Origin: Rhodocollybia butyracea
Taxonomy: Eukaryota > Basidiomycota > Agaricomycetes > Agaricales > Omphalotaceae
Direction: 5' to 3'
Assembly: GCA_015501585.1 (NCBI GenBank)
Contig: JADNRY010000056.1
Span: 1 to 64,000, forward strand
Length of the DNA: 64,000 nucleotides
Part shown: positions 1-12,459 of the stretch, piece by piece
Layout of the letters: every line of letters begins with the position of its first letter
Position numbering within the stretch: position 1 is the stretch's first letter
The notes under the pieces: generated by a model
Database searches by the model: none
What the model saw: the letters and a program-made list of their open reading frames with translations, nothing else
What the model was told of the DNA's origin: nothing
Translations under genes and position numbers: made by a program

Positions 1-1750
1 TGGCAGTACCTACGAAGGAGCTACTTACTCTCATCTCATTCCCACCAAGCAACATCATTGTATATATCTCAAGTGGATGGAACTGTAAGGATCTAGGCGG
101 AATCCTTCGAGCGCGGGTTACAAACCTGGAAACCAAAGTGCGGATATGCTCCGTACTTCTGTTGTTCAGCCGAACTGGGAAAGTTGGTTTGAGATGTGAA
201 AGGATGTGAGTGTAGAACGGTTCCGAAGTGCCTATGGGATGTAAGACTCGTGTCGGGATCGTCCAAGGGACTAATGTAGGGACGGAAGGTCTGTACTGGC
301 GATAGAATGAACTCGGCGAGTAAGCCTAAGAGTAGATGAGTTTCCGACTCGAAGGGTAGGACCCACTAAGTGCAAGCGGCTTTGATAGTGATATGAGCGG
401 AAGCGGAAGGTCAAGCGGTAGCTGACCTGATGCGGCGCAAACAGAGCGGAACCAAATAGATGATAGTAAATTGCAGAGGTTGTGAAAACAATGGAGTGAA
501 GAAACAGAGTTAAAGAAACAGATAAAGCGAGAAACCGGAACACACAAGAGCACATGAGTCAAGGGGTTAAGCAATATTTCCAATCTACTGTACTTGACAT
601 GGTACAGAACTATATAAAGGGTACTCAAGGACCGGAGTAGCGATAGGTAATAATCTGAGAGTAGAAAAGACAAGAATAGCCAAAAGAAGTACAAGGGATG
701 AAAGACAACAATGAACATAAGCGGAAGCGGCGGGATGAGCATAAAGCATATGTATGATTGTAAGAATGGTGGAGAATGGATCGACGGGATCATAGAAAGT
801 GTACAGTGAAGGAACAAGTAAAACGGAAGCAAAGTGGAAGTGTATCGGAACCGGAAATGCGGCGGAAGCAGGTTATGTAATGGTAAGCGGGAAATGTTGG
901 CAGTCTGTATATGCCTAGGGCATGACAGGAACATCAGGAAAACCGCCCACAGGAAATATTTGCTAATTTCAGCAAAAATATCGAAAATTTGTAATAATTA
1001 TTGTAATTTCGGAGATTTCTGTCATTTTAGTAATTACACTAATTCCAGTCCCCTTGCGTCTTTGCAAAATTTTCCCCAGCTTTTCTGCCTTTGCTCAATT
1101 CTGTGAATAAGCTTTCAAAAATTAGAGCATCATTCTTACAAAAATCTGGATATTTCATAACCTTAGAACATACTTAATGGTTATGTCACAAGAGTCAAAA
1201 GTCGAAAAAGCATTACATTGCATTCACTAGAAGTATTACAACGAGTACTACCATGAGTACCACTACTATCTACTACCATATAATACAGAAGACATTATGA
1301 GAAAACAAGTGGTCACAGAGTGTCATCACGTCTGACACGGCCCCAACGCATCGTCAATAAACAAGGAAATGGTCACAGTGCATGAGGGCAGGAATGGTTG
1401 CGAGTGTCGTTAGTGCGTATGGAGCTATAGAAATGTTGTCAGTAGGGAGAAGCGGCGATGAAAGTATAGTACGTACATTAGCAGCAAAAATAAATGATGG
1501 GGCTATAGCGACTCCAGCGAGGACTGTCGAATACGGTCTGAGAAATGAGACACATGTAGAAGAGTATTACCATACCTGAAGATGTCCATTATTTGAAGTG
1601 AGCCACATGAGCTTGAGCTATGAGATATGAGAGGCGCAGCTATGAGCAAATAAGAGAAAACATACACGCCAAGGCCCAAAAGGTTCTAACAAGCAGCGAG
1701 ATCCATTTCTAGCATTAAGTAGCGCAAAGTCAACATTAGTACAACGAGTT
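1..1750. other. Gene-poor region, no supported gene
   Basis: No open frame here has recognisable domain content or splice structure. The first 900 bases are strongly purine-rich on the plus strand with scattered GGAAGCGG-type words. This makes long but meaningless antisense frames rich in Leu, Ser and Phe. The stretch around 930-1130, rich in AAATTT words, could be decayed LTR or other repeat sequence, but no matching second copy lies in the window. Confidence 0.5.
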
Positions 1751-2120
1751 CATCAGGAAAAGCCATTTTTGCCTAGGTGACCCCAGAGTGGCCTAAAGCA
1801 AACTAGGTGACCTATGAATCCTATGGCATCCTAGGAATTTGGGCTCGTCCCTTGCCAGTCAAGGCTCTTGAGGATTCCCAGGCAAGCCTAGGTCTGCCCA
1901 GGTTTGCCCAGGTGCTCCTGGGGAACACCTGGGGAACACCTGGGCAAACCTGGGCAAACCTAGGCTTGCCCTGGGTTTGCCTAGGATACCCTAGGGAATC
2001 CTCAAGAGCCTTGACTGGCAAGGGACGAGCCCAAATTCCTAGGATGCCATAGGATTCATAGGTCACCTAGTTGCTTTAGCCACTCTGAGGTCACCTAGGC
2101 AAAAACAGCTTTTCCTGATG
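1751..2120. mobile_element. Foldback/MITE-like inverted-repeat element, about 370 bp
   Basis: The left arm starts CATCAGGAAAAGC and the right arm ends with its reverse complement at 2120. Nearly the whole element is one imperfect palindrome, with arms of about 170 bp meeting near 1935. The centre is packed with CCTGGG/CCTAGG words. The symmetry makes the same 81-residue peptide readable on both strands, so that peptide is not a gene. TT flanks both ends, but I cannot establish a longer target duplication. No transposase is present, so it would be non-autonomous. Alternatively it is a simple long palindrome of non-transposon origin. Confidence 0.75.
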
Positions 2121-2733
2121 TTGGCAGCAGCAATGAGAAATTCGAGTGATGATGACTTATGTAGAGAGATAGAACCAGAGTACTGAGTGGATGGGGGATG
2201 GGGGAATGGAAAAAGAGGGAGTCGTACGACATTTATTTTGATACCATGGGATCATGTGATCTCCCACGCATGAGCCAAGCATTGAATTTTCGACTTGTGC
2301 TGTGTGCACATTTAATGGTACCGCGCTGGTTCTTCCTTCCTTCCTCTGTAATTCTTTTGGCTGTTCCTCGCTACTGGGCCCGCGCTGGTTTTCTTTCTTT
2401 CCTTTTTCCATGTTTGATGCTGAGCAGCTGGATGCTACTGAGTGGCGAGCAAATTAGGCATGCAAATTGACACATCGGAGAGCTGGTGATGGTGAATGAT
2501 GATGGCGAGCTGGAGAGTGGGCAATGATGACTCCAACAGGTGACAACCTGTAACTTCGACAATCAAGCTCAGGCTTGCCGTTAGCGTATGTAATGCATTC
2601 AAACATCCAAACTGAGTCAGCAACTTTCTTGCCCATCTGTTCCTGCTTTTAAGGTGCATGTACTAATATTCTCATTTGGACTGCCTAGCTCAGAAGCATT
2701 ACTACTCTGCCTCAGATGTGTGACTCTAATTAT
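2121..2733. other. Intergenic, nothing supported
   Basis: Short overlapping frames on both strands show no domain, splice pattern or repeat I can identify. Confidence 0.4.
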
Positions 2734-2893
2734 GAACAGGCAGTGAAAATTGCCAAAGTTCATGAAACATTCCAAAAATTTTGAGATGCTTTCTGAAAAT
2801 GTTTAATAATTCTGAACAGGCAGTAAAAATTGCCAAAAGTTCATGAAACATTCCGAAAATTTTGAGATGCTTTCTGAAAATGTTTAATAATTA
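2734..2893. repeat. Two-copy direct tandem repeat, 80-bp unit
   Basis: A unit starting GAACAGGCAGT and ending TGTTTAATAATT is present twice head to tail, at 2734-2813 and about 2814-2893. The copies differ at only a few positions. The sequence is AT-rich and non-coding. Confidence 0.85.
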
Positions 2894-3377
2894 TTTGAGG
2901 GGTTGAAAGTTGTGGAAATAATTGAAATCTACAGTATTCTTTATAATTACCATAAGCCTAGACATGTTTACATTCTTTTTAGATTCTTTTTACAAATTAT
3001 TGAATCACTCCAAAAGTGGCCAAATTTCAATCGAGCAGAAATGTCAACTGAAAAGTCACGTGTTTCTATACAAGGTATATTGACAGTCACCTGATATTTC
3101 CCACGAGCTTATATGGCTTATCGAAAATCACGTGCTTCTATCAGTGTCCTTTTCTGCTCAGTAGAAATTTGTCCACTTTAGAGTGAATATTTCGTGTGGG
3201 AGGTTTTCCTGATGAACGATGGTACATGTGCCCAATGACGGGAATGCTTTATAATGCTAGGTGGGCGGGTAGCATTCCCCGACTCTGACCGAAAGGGAAG
3301 AGAGGGTCTTGTGAACCTCGTTTCTTATCTGATCCTTCAGATTTCTGCTATGATGCAATACTTCGCACACTGATTGG

Positions 3378-4001
3378 ATGATGCTCTTTGGCGATAACAT
3401 TTTCACAGGTTTCGACCACTACAACTCTATCGCCGTACGTATCAGCTTTCAGCACCATATCCACTTTTGCCGCCATATCTTGTTTCTAGGACCACTTTTA
3501 CCATTACACTTCCGCTGCCACATCTTGTTTCTAGGACCACTTTTACTGTTACCTCTGCCACCATATCTTGTTTCTAGGATCACTTTTGCTGTTATGAATG
3601 CTATGTATACAGTACAGTACGAGAGATTTCTCTCAGTGAAAAGACGATCCTGGGCCATCATACCAATGCTGTTGAATTTGCTTCCTTTTTCTATGTTTAC
3701 AGTGCTTCCTCAGATGATTGGAAAGAGGTTTAAAACTCGGAAGGCTGCTATATGTTTGATATGCTTGCAGATGCATGGTGAATTTGTTGATATTGAAGAT
3801 GATAATATGTTTGAGCATGTTGGCCCAGGCTATAGGCAAGTATTCAGCTCCGCATTGGCTTCTGAGATGATGATTCAGAATTCTGGTGGAGTTGATCATG
3901 TACTTCTTCGGAAGAGTGTTTTGAAAAAGGTTGAAGGTGTGTTTCATTGCACAGATGAGGATGACGTATCACAGATGGTGAATGCGTTACTCCACTTGTA
4001 G
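3378..4001 (+). CDS. Hypothetical protein with internal tandem repeat
   Basis: A 207-residue open frame that I do not recognise. Its first third includes three copies of a roughly 43-base repeat (3474-3600, core CATCTTGTTTCTAGGA), giving repeated hydrophobic HILFLGPLL-like peptides. The last 90 residues are more protein-like, with an acidic stretch (FVDIEDDNMFEHV) and a DEDDVSQMV tail. There is no signal peptide or known motif. It sits between repeats and could equally be the last exon of a decayed transposon-borne gene. A chance frame cannot be excluded. Confidence 0.25.
   Translation: MMLFGDNIFTGFDHYNSIAVRISFQHHIHFCRHILFLGPLLPLHFRCHILFLGPLLLLPLPPYLVSRITFAVMNAMYTVQYERFLSVKRRSWAIIPMLLNLLPFSMFTVLPQMIGKRFKTRKAAICLICLQMHGEFVDIEDDNMFEHVGPGYRQVFSSALASEMMIQNSGGVDHVLLRKSVLKKVEGVFHCTDEDDVSQMVNALLHL
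3474..3600. repeat. Three-copy short tandem repeat, about 43-bp unit
   Basis: The core CATATCTTGTTTCTAGGACC recurs near 3474, 3519 and 3562, followed each time by ACTTTT and a more variable linker. Confidence 0.7.
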
Positions 4002-4873
4002 CTTGAAGACATTTCTGTTGATCGACCCAAACTCATCTGTACATCGTGTAAGTGTTCAAGTTCTTTTGACCTACCGCGATAACTATAAATCAAGGTGGAC
4101 ATAAACACGTCAAGCTATTCACATTCACCTCTGACAAAATTCAAACTGTAGTTTCATTCCTCAATCGTTAATGTAGTACCATTTTTTGTAATGATAACCA
4201 ACGCTTTCGCCTCTACATTGAAAAACTAATAATACAATAACACCATAACATATATGAGCACATGCAATAATTAGCTTATGAAAACACTGGTACAAAACAC
4301 CGACACTTCACGCGCACGCCCAACCGCTACCGACCACTTACTTACAGCAAAGAAAGCAGTCCATCATTCAACCACAACACTGAGCATTATCCTCCACTTC
4401 TACAACTAATAACCAAAGGAGAAAGTCTGGTTCGGACCCGATCTCAGAGTCGGGGACTTGCCGTGCTTCACACGGCGTTACAGATATGGTACTAACATTC
4501 TAGATATGGCGCTACATTACAAGACATCCTCATGGAAATGCATGGTCCAAGGGTCAGTGATTTAGTGATGGGTATCGATTTCCCCTGAACTGGGTCAACC
4601 GAGAGAAGAATGAGGAGCATGCTGTAGAGTAACGAGAAGATGGATAATCTCCAAATTTCGAGATAACCACCTATCAGAGTCCCGAGCCATTGAATAGTTT
4701 ACAAATTGTCATCACTATACACACACTAGCTTGACATATAATGCTATTTTTCCCACTTCAGACCTCTTCAGACCTATCAATGCTTGAACACCAACAGAAC
4801 ACCTTTCTTCTTATACAGTAGCCTAACGCTGGGGTCCAGAAAAAGTATACATACTTAAAGAAGAGTCTCTCTT
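4002..4873. other. Intergenic, nothing supported
   Basis: AT-rich sequence without a credible coding frame. No tRNA-like fold was found, although the stretch near 4435-4475 superficially resembles a T-arm. Confidence 0.4.
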
Positions 4874-5511
4874 ATTAATAGCTACGGTCAGTTCTAAGAA
4901 TCGCATGCGATTCACCAAGCGATTCTTGAGTGATTCTGGAGTGATCCAAAACACCAGAATCGCCTCAGAATCGCGATTCAACTTTGACCGATGAAAGGCA
5001 AGGCGCGATTTATGATAGCGATTCTGATGGGGATTCTGAATATGTTGTCACATCACATGGCTCTCATAGTGTATCATAGTGTATTCTGCCTTGAGCGCCG
5101 AAGTTGTGCTGCTATTTTTTAATCAGTAATTGGCTTATTTTCATCTCTGCCTCCCAGTATTGAAATCCCAGATATGCATTACCCAAAAAAAAGGCTTAGA
5201 AATGTGTATTTCTCCATTGGTGAAGTTGTCTTCGATGGTATCTATCCCTCCACCAAACCTCTGATACCTCCACTGGACCACCACCAGTAAGTGAGCTTGA
5301 ATAACCTACTTGACCATACCATCGCCCCCAAACAGGGCATACTTATCTAACAATTTGTGTGGCTGTACGAAAGTGGATCGTCACAGCGATTCTGTGCAAG
5401 GTGAATCACCTTCTGGAGGCGATTCACCTTGCCCGCGATTCTGGTTGCGATTCTGGATCTGAATCCATTTACTGGATCGCGACCTCAATTTAAGAACTGA
5501 CCGTAGCTATT
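4874..5511. mobile_element. Non-autonomous TIR element, hAT-like, about 640 bp
   Basis: The word AATAGCTACGGTCAGTTCT at the left end (about 4878) is repeated as its reverse complement at the right end, finishing near 5511. The flanks are TCTCTCTT (4866-4873) and GCTCTCTT (5512-5519), an 8-bp target duplication with one mismatch, as hAT elements make. Subterminal regions on both sides are crowded with GCGATTCT/AGAATCGC words, typical of transposase-binding arrays. There is no transposase frame. It lies about 230 bp upstream of the PWP2 start codon. Confidence 0.75.
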
Positions 5512-5738
5512 GCTCTCTTGAAGAGGTTGTGACCATGCATTGACTCATTATATACCGATGAGGCACCCCGAAGCGGACTGGAGAGGATCCGGACAAGGGG
5601 AAGTCAGCTAGATCCCTAAACCTTACACCAGCCACACAGAACGTAGAATCATGACTCTGAGTACCTAGAGTTATGCCGTCGGCAATCCCCAGCGTCAATT
5701 CCGGCACGACAGGCAAAAACTTTTCGCTCTTGAATCTC

Positions 5739-8700
5739 ATGAAGGCGAATTACAAGGTATCTGCTCAATTTTCATACCTTTATTTCCTTCTAACTTTGTT
5801 TAGTTTTCAAATATCTGTGGGACAGTATACCGTCAAGGCAACGTTATCTTCACTGCTGACGGAAATTCTTTACTGAGTCCTGTGGGTAACAGAGTATCTG
5901 TTTTTGACTTGGTCAAGTACGCTCACTGGTATCCTACTTCGAAGGAATACTGATTAGTACAGAATAGTAACAAATCTTTCACCTTTGCCTTTGAAAATCG
6001 AAAAAACATCGCAAGAATTGCTCTTAGTCCAGACGGAAATGTTCTGATTAGTGTTGATGAAGGTGAGCAAAGTATTGTATCTTGTATCCAACTACCATAT
6101 TTATTCAAGTCCAGATGGTCGGTCTCTTCTTGTCAACTACAAACGCGGCGTTGTTTTGCATCATTTCAACTTTAAGAAACCAGTAAAAGATATATCATTT
6201 TCCCCAGACGGAAAGCAAGTTCATCCTTTTTTCCAGTGCCTACCGTACCTTACTGTGCTCATTCAGATTCATCGCGGTGACCCATGCTTCTCATGTCCAG
6301 ATTTGGAAAACACCCAATCACCTGGCGCGTGAATTCGCGCCGTTTGAGCTGCACAGGACTTATACTGGCCATATGGACGATGTGCTTAGTATCCAGTGGG
6401 CCCAAGATTCACAGTGAGTAACGGTCTTATTGTTTTACACCACCACTCAGTAATGTCTTATAGATGTTTTATCACAACCTCGCGCGATATGACTGCGCGT
6501 CTGTTCACCTTGCATCCCGTAGAAGGCTACAGACCGAAAACGTTTGCAGGACACAGAGATGCTGTCCTCGGTGCATATTTTTCCACAGATGGAAAAACGG
6601 TGTGTCCTTGTCATAACTGAGCTCAGGTTTCTTAACTTTTTTCAGATTTACACCGTTAGTCGTGATGGTGCCTTGTTCACCTGGAAAGGAAAAGTTGAAT
6701 CCGATCATGATTCTGACGAAGATAAAAAAGTATCTATAGCTTCTACATCGACATCTTCACTCTCCCTAAAAATCATTCACACCCGATGGGGTGTACATCA
6801 ACGCCATTATTTCAATGTCCCTGGAAGTAATGTTTCTACCTCTTCCCGACCCGCAAAAGTTATCACAACATCCTTTCATGCTGCATCATCACTGCTTGTC
6901 GTTGGGTTCAGCACCGGTATCTTCGGCCTATGGGAGCTTCCCGCCTTCACCAATCTTCATACACTCTCAATATCCCAAGAAAGCATTTCCTCTCTCGCCG
7001 TTTCCCCTTCCGGAGAATGGTTGGCTTTCGGCGCGGCGCATCTAGGGCAGCTGCTAGTATGGGAATGGCAGAGCGAGTCATATATACTAAAGCAGCAAGG
7101 TCACTTCCTAGACCTGAATACTCTGACTTATGCACCGGATGGGCAGACGGTCGCAACAGGCGGAGACGATGGAAAACTCAAAATCTGGTCGACGCAGTCA
7201 TCCTTCTGTTTTGTGACCTTTAGTGAACACTCCGCACCTATCACTGGCGTAGCGTTCGCTCGATACGGAACTAACGTGCTGTTCAGTGCGAGCTTAGACG
7301 GTACAGTCCGTGCATACGACCTAGTTCGATATCGCAACTTCCGCACTTTCACCTCTCCCTCCCCTGCGCAATTTACCTGCATCGCCGTTGACCCAAGTGG
7401 AGAGGTCGTTGCTGCTGGAAGCACAGATACCTACGAAATTTTTCTCTGGAGCGTTCAGACAGGTAAACTACTAGATATTCTTACTGGCCATGAAGCGCCT
7501 GTCAGCACTCTGGAGTTTTGTCCCGAAGGAACGAACCAGCTAGCAAGCGGATCTTGGGATCGAACTGTGAGGGTATGGAGCGTCTTTGGCCGGTCACGCG
7601 CTTCAGAACCCTTTGCTCTCAACTCCGATGTTCTCGCTCTTGCGTGGAGACCCGATGGGAAGGAGTTGGCAGTCAGCACCCTAGATGGGCAGATAACATT
7701 TTTCGACGTTGCTCAGAGTAAGCAGACCAATGTTATCAATGGCAGGAACGATATTTCCGGTGGGAGATTAGCGGATTTTCGAACATCTGCAGCAAATAGC
7801 ACGGCAGGGAAGAGTTTCAATAGTCTGGCGTATACGGCGGATGGGCGATGTGTCTTGGCAGGTGGAAATAGCAAGTATGTGGTGCTATACGACGTACGGG
7901 AGGGAGAAGGTGTCCTTCTGCGCAAGTTCACCATATCAGAAAACTTGAGTTTGGATGGGACACAGGAATTCCTGGATTCCCGACGGGTGAACGAAGCAGG
8001 AGTCAATATCGACACATTGATGATAAACGACGACGACGATCTAAATGAGGAGAGACCGGTAGACACGTTACCTGGAGCACAACGAGGCGATATGAGCGTA
8101 CGCAGGTACAGACGAGAAGCTCGAACAAAATGTGTTCGATTCTCGCCGACAGGACGCGCATGGGCTGCCGCGTCGACTGAAGGCCTTCTCATATACTCTC
8201 TTGATGCTTCACACTCCAACACCCCAAACAGCGGCGACTTTGATCCTTTCGAACTCTCAATTGACCTCACACCAGACTCGGTCCTCTCCACTCTCGAATC
8301 AAGATCCTACCTCCCCGCTCTTATCATGGCGTTCCGCCTGAATGAACAAGGACTCATCCAACAGGTGTTCGAAGGCGTACCGAGGGGAGACATCAAACTC
8401 GTTGTCAGACAATTACCGCTAATATACCTTGTACCGTTGATGAGGTTTGTGGGGGGGCATTTAAAGCAAACGCCGCACATTGAGTTTGGGTTGCTTTGGG
8501 TACATGCCCTATTGATGTCACATGGGAGGACTTTGAAGGCTGGAGGGGTGAGTGGTGGTGATTTGCCGAGTGTGTTGAGGATAGTGAAAGCGGCATTGGG
8601 GGAGTGCGAAGAGACGATTTCGAGGTTGTGAGTATGCGTCTCTGTGTCTATGTCGATATCGGCTCATTATTGTGCTACAGATGTGACGAAAATGTTTCTA

Positions 8701-8786
8701 GTTTGTCTTACATCGTCGACCAGGGCAAATTGGTTAAGCAACGGGAGCAAGAAGGCCACGAGAGGGATGTTGAGATGGATGGTTAG
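5739..8786 (+). CDS. PWP2: Periodic tryptophan protein 2 (Pwp2/Utp1), U3 snoRNP WD40 subunit
   Basis: Component of the UTP-B module of the small-subunit processome, needed for early pre-18S rRNA processing in the nucleolus (known for the family). I read eight exons: 5739-5756, 5804-5916, 5968-6062, 6115-6214, 6267-6413, 6464-6599, 6646-8627, 8681-8786. They total 898 residues; the yeast protein is of similar size. Diagnostic stretches are NNKSFTF, HHFNFK, QLLVWEWQSESYILKQQGHF and LIYSLDASH, then a C-terminal Utp12-type domain (QHIEF-like HIEFGLLWVHALL). Two tandem seven-blade WD40 propellers fill most of the length. The chosen ATG gives the conserved MK-start followed by GTVYRQGN after the first intron. 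Intron 4 (6215-6266) must start with GC (GCAAGT) to keep frame. Confidence 0.96.
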
Positions 8787-9271
8787 CCAGATTTTTAACA
8801 GTTCAGGCAGGCAAAAATAGGCATTGAGACGATCTCAAAAAAATTTGGTGTCATGTTCGAACTTCGAATATTTGACACCGCTATTTTAACCACAATTGGC
8901 TAAAATATAGCCGGTCGTGTGGGTCCATGTGTGAACCAGGTACATTCAAGACTTATCGCCAGGGCCACCCCAGGGAGAGCGGAGGGACTGCGAAGCATAT
9001 GCAGACAGATACAGAGACTATGCAGACGAGGTTTATCAGGGTATATCCTATCCAGTTTCCACGTATTTCGGATGCGCTTCTCCAATCAAATAAGGCTGAA
9101 TATCGTAATGATTGTTTGGTACAGGGAAACTTTTTCTTCCAGTCCCTACTTAGGGCCAGTTACTTTAGCTCAACAAAGAATTAATCCAGATGGAGAAGTA
9201 TATAATGCAATCACAATCATACGGTCGATCGGATCCATAATCGCTAGTATAAGTAAGGCTCACAAAACGAC
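8787..9271. other. Intergenic between PWP2 and the P450 gene
   Basis: Contains the PWP2 3' flank and presumed P450 promoter. Short frames at 8919-9275 have no domain content. Confidence 0.4.
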
Positions 9272-11441
9272 ATGATCATCTCAACGCCATTATATCCCTT
9301 CATGCTCCAAGTCAACCCGATAAACGCTCTTTCTCTTCTTTTCTTCGCTTTCGTCTTCACCATCTGGGCACGATGGAGAAACTCACGACAATACTCTCTT
9401 CCCCCAGGTCCCAGGAAGCTTCCAATCGTAGGGAACTTGTTCGACATCCCCAGCAAAGGTTACATTTGGCTTGAATACGCAGAAATGTGTAAAAAATACA
9501 GTGAGCCCTCCCCGCTATGTTGAGCGTATACTCAAGAAGACCGCCACTAGATTCAGACATTATTCACCTAAGCGCCCTTAGAAATTCTATTATTGTTCTA
9601 AATTCCGCACAAGCCGTAAGCGATCTTCTTGAGAAGCGGTCCTCACTGTACTCGAGTCGACCTCCAACAGTGAGTTATGTCTATCCAGCAGTTTGTTCGC
9701 TGAATTTTCGTAATTGGCAGGTTATGCTAGGGGAACTGATGGGGTAAGAAACGTTATTCGATCAATTCCACTGTCCGATTTCAATAACTCTCCTACAGGT
9801 GGGGAACTACTTCTGTGTTTCGACCTTACGACGACGTATGGAAAGCTCAGCGGAAAATATTCATACGTGCAATCCCTCCGACAGACGCAAAGCGTTTTCA
9901 CTCAAAACAAATCGCAGCAACTCATGATCTTCTTCGAGTTCTTGCGCATTCCGACGATATCATGAAAGATTTGCATACGTGAGCATCTCCAATGCATCAT
10001 ATGCGTAGGAAAACGGATTTACTCATATCTTCCAGATGGGCTGCGGTATTTATCATGGATGTAACCTACGGAATCCAAGGGGAGGAAGCCAAACCCTTCC
10101 TCAAGACCGCGATCGAAACCTTGGATTCTATGGCCATTGCGGGAACTCCCGGTGCATTTTTAGTAGACCAGATTCCCATTTGTAAGTGAATTACCATGCA
10201 TTTCTCTCTAAAGTCTGACACCAGAGTCCAGTAAAATACGTACCAGAGTGGTTTCCAGGAGCCGATTTCAAGCGTAAAGCGAGAGAATGGAATATTTTGC
10301 GCATAAAGATGACCGAAGATGCTTATCGTGTAACCAAAGAACGAACGGTACGTTAGTTATCATTGGATTCTCATATTCTCTTCAACATCACCCACCACAA
10401 TAATTAGGCTGCTGGGACCGCTACATCGTCTCTTGCATCGGTCGCCCTTAAACAGATGGATCTTACCAAGGACATAGCACAGCAAGAAGAGCTAATCAAA
10501 GCAGCATCTGTGACTGCGTATGGAGGTGATCTTCGCCAAGTTCATCTATCAGTCTGCGTGACTTACAGCTTACTTATCTCCAAAGGTGGCTCAGACACAA
10601 CAGTTGCAGCTTTGGGGGCCTTTATCCTGGTGTGCATAATATTTTGAATGTCATATATATTGCTCTAACGAAATACAGGCTATGTTAATGAATCCTCATG
10701 TTCAAACAGAAGCTCAGCGCGAGCTCGACAAGGTTCTAGCACCAGGAGATTTGCCAACCTTTAACGATGAGCCAGATCTTCCATATATTTCGGCGATCGT
10801 TCGAGAGGTATTGAGGTACCAGCGAATTTCTTATTAGCTTTTTATACACTCATAGTCTACTTCAGGTATCAGCCAGTCACGCCTCTAGCTTTCCCACATC
10901 TGGTCACCGAAGATGATATATACTCAGGATACCTAATTCCGAAGGGCTCGATTATCATGCCAAATGTTTGGTAAGTTTACCATCCGCCCAAGTTCCTTGG
11001 CCATTTCTAAGAGGATAATAAGGTCAATTTTGCACAACGAGGAGGATTACCCTGATTCCGACCGGTTCAACCCTTCCCGCTACCTCGATGCTAATGGGAA
11101 CATAGACCCCAATGTTAAGGATCCAATAGGACCTGCGTTCGGATTTGGCAGGCGCTCTTGCGTGAGTGCCATATCTGCTCAGAGATTTTCAGTGAACTGA
11201 TACATACATATCATAGGCTGGTAAGCATATCGCACTAGCATCGTTATGGATTGGAGTGGCGTCCATTTTAACCTGCTATCGCATCGAGCCAGAGATTGAT
11301 GAGCATGGAAACTTAATGGAGCGAAAAGGGGAGTGGTATCCAGGACCGACACTGTTTAACCACCCGCTTCCTTTCAAATGCCGCTTTATCCCTCGCTGCT
11401 CTGAAGATGTAGAAGCATCATTGGGCGTAAAGCTTACTTAA
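9272..11441 (+). CDS. Cytochrome P450 monooxygenase
   Basis: Haem-thiolate monooxygenase, probably anchored in the ER membrane. I read twelve exons: 9272-9500, 9551-9669, 9721-9743, 9799-9978, 10036-10181, 10232-10347, 10408-10525, 10586-10629, 10679-10816, 10866-10970, 11033-11161, 11217-11441. The product is 523 residues, the usual P450 size. It has an N-terminal membrane segment (INALSLLFFAFVFTIW), a proline hinge LPPGPRKLPIVGN, the I-helix oxygen-binding GGSDTT, the K-helix ExxR (REVLRY), SDRFNPSRY in place of PERF, and the haem loop FGFGRRSCAG. All key residues are present, so it should be active. The substrate is unknown. It resembles the large basidiomycete O-methylsterigmatocystin-oxidoreductase-like (CYP64-clan) families. 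No biosynthetic neighbours are seen. Confidence 0.95.
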
Positions 11442-12459
11442 GAGTGTACATCAGTCGTGCCGCGGCAAAAGGCCAAAGCTGTAATTATCAAGTCTTAAAA
11501 AAGGCAATTGTTAAGATAGGTGTTGAGTGTTATGCCATACACGACTCAATTTTTTATGATCAGGCCGCAGAGTGACGATATCAAGCTGAGTTGTTATCCT
11601 AAATAAAATGCCGTGGTCATCGAATTCATCAGAAGTCTTTTTGAACATCCAAAAATTGTATGTATTTTAGAGAACCACGCGTTAATAGCTCCTCAATCGA
11701 ATACTTGTAGGTACTGAGGTGACCTCACAGGGCTAAATTACCTTGGAAGACCATGTAGCAAGCTAGGACCAGTGTATTTACAGCGATAGACATTTGCAAC
11801 AACCTTCCCCAGTGCGCTCAAATCCACACATACGCATCCGCAATACCGCGAATTTTTTTTTGAGAGTTTAAAAGTCGACAGATACTCAGAAGCAGCTAGA
11901 AATACTTGGGCTCACGCGAAGTATCTTATTCTTGATAGTATATTTCCAACGCATTCCATGGGCCAATCTATTCTTTTGTAGCATTTGCTTGAGGTGTGTG
12001 CTGAATTGTACACTACACCAACCAAGCTATACTCAAGTTTACTGAGTTTCTTCGCTTCACAGCAACTCCCAATAAACACTGAATAAGTTCCTCATTCATG
12101 TCGAAATCATTTTGGTGATGCAACGTTGCAACAAATACACATGTTATTAAAGCGAATCATATCAATATGCAAAACTGAGGTGAATGAGTTGTGCTAAGTG
12201 CTTGTGTTTAGTAGAGATTGTAAGTAGAGAAGCCTATAGATACAAGCGAAGAACTAGTCTTTGTTTTCGGGTAGTGGATTAGTGAGCGGGAAGTGCGAAT
12301 TAATGTCTATGTCCTAGTGTGTACTGACATGGCAGTCGTGATTGAGGTCATAAAATGAAGTGAATCTTACACTCGACTCAAGACACATAATTTGGCAAAT
12401 GAAAAAATACAAGCAAGAAAAAAAAACATGGAAGGGCGAATTCGAAAGGTAAGCTAAGA
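11442..12459. other. Intergenic, about 1 kb, nothing supported
   Basis: AT-rich convergent spacer between the P450 and a minus-strand F-box gene. There is no frame above background and no repeat detected. Confidence 0.5.

Noticed and set aside
326..934. 202-residue antisense frame
   Set aside because: Leu/Ser/Phe-rich translation of a purine-rich strand. It has no motif, signal or splice pattern.
1807..2066. 81-residue frames on both strands with near-identical protein
   Set aside because: The coincidence is produced by the palindromic foldback element, not by genes.
2734..2893. CRISPR-like repeat
   Set aside because: Only two abutting 80-bp copies without spacers, in a eukaryotic context.
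4425..4480. tRNA-like segment with GTTCGGACC
   Set aside because: No acceptor stem or anticodon arm can be paired around it.
7713..8291. 192-residue antisense frame
   Set aside because: Lies entirely within the well-supported PWP2 coding exon.
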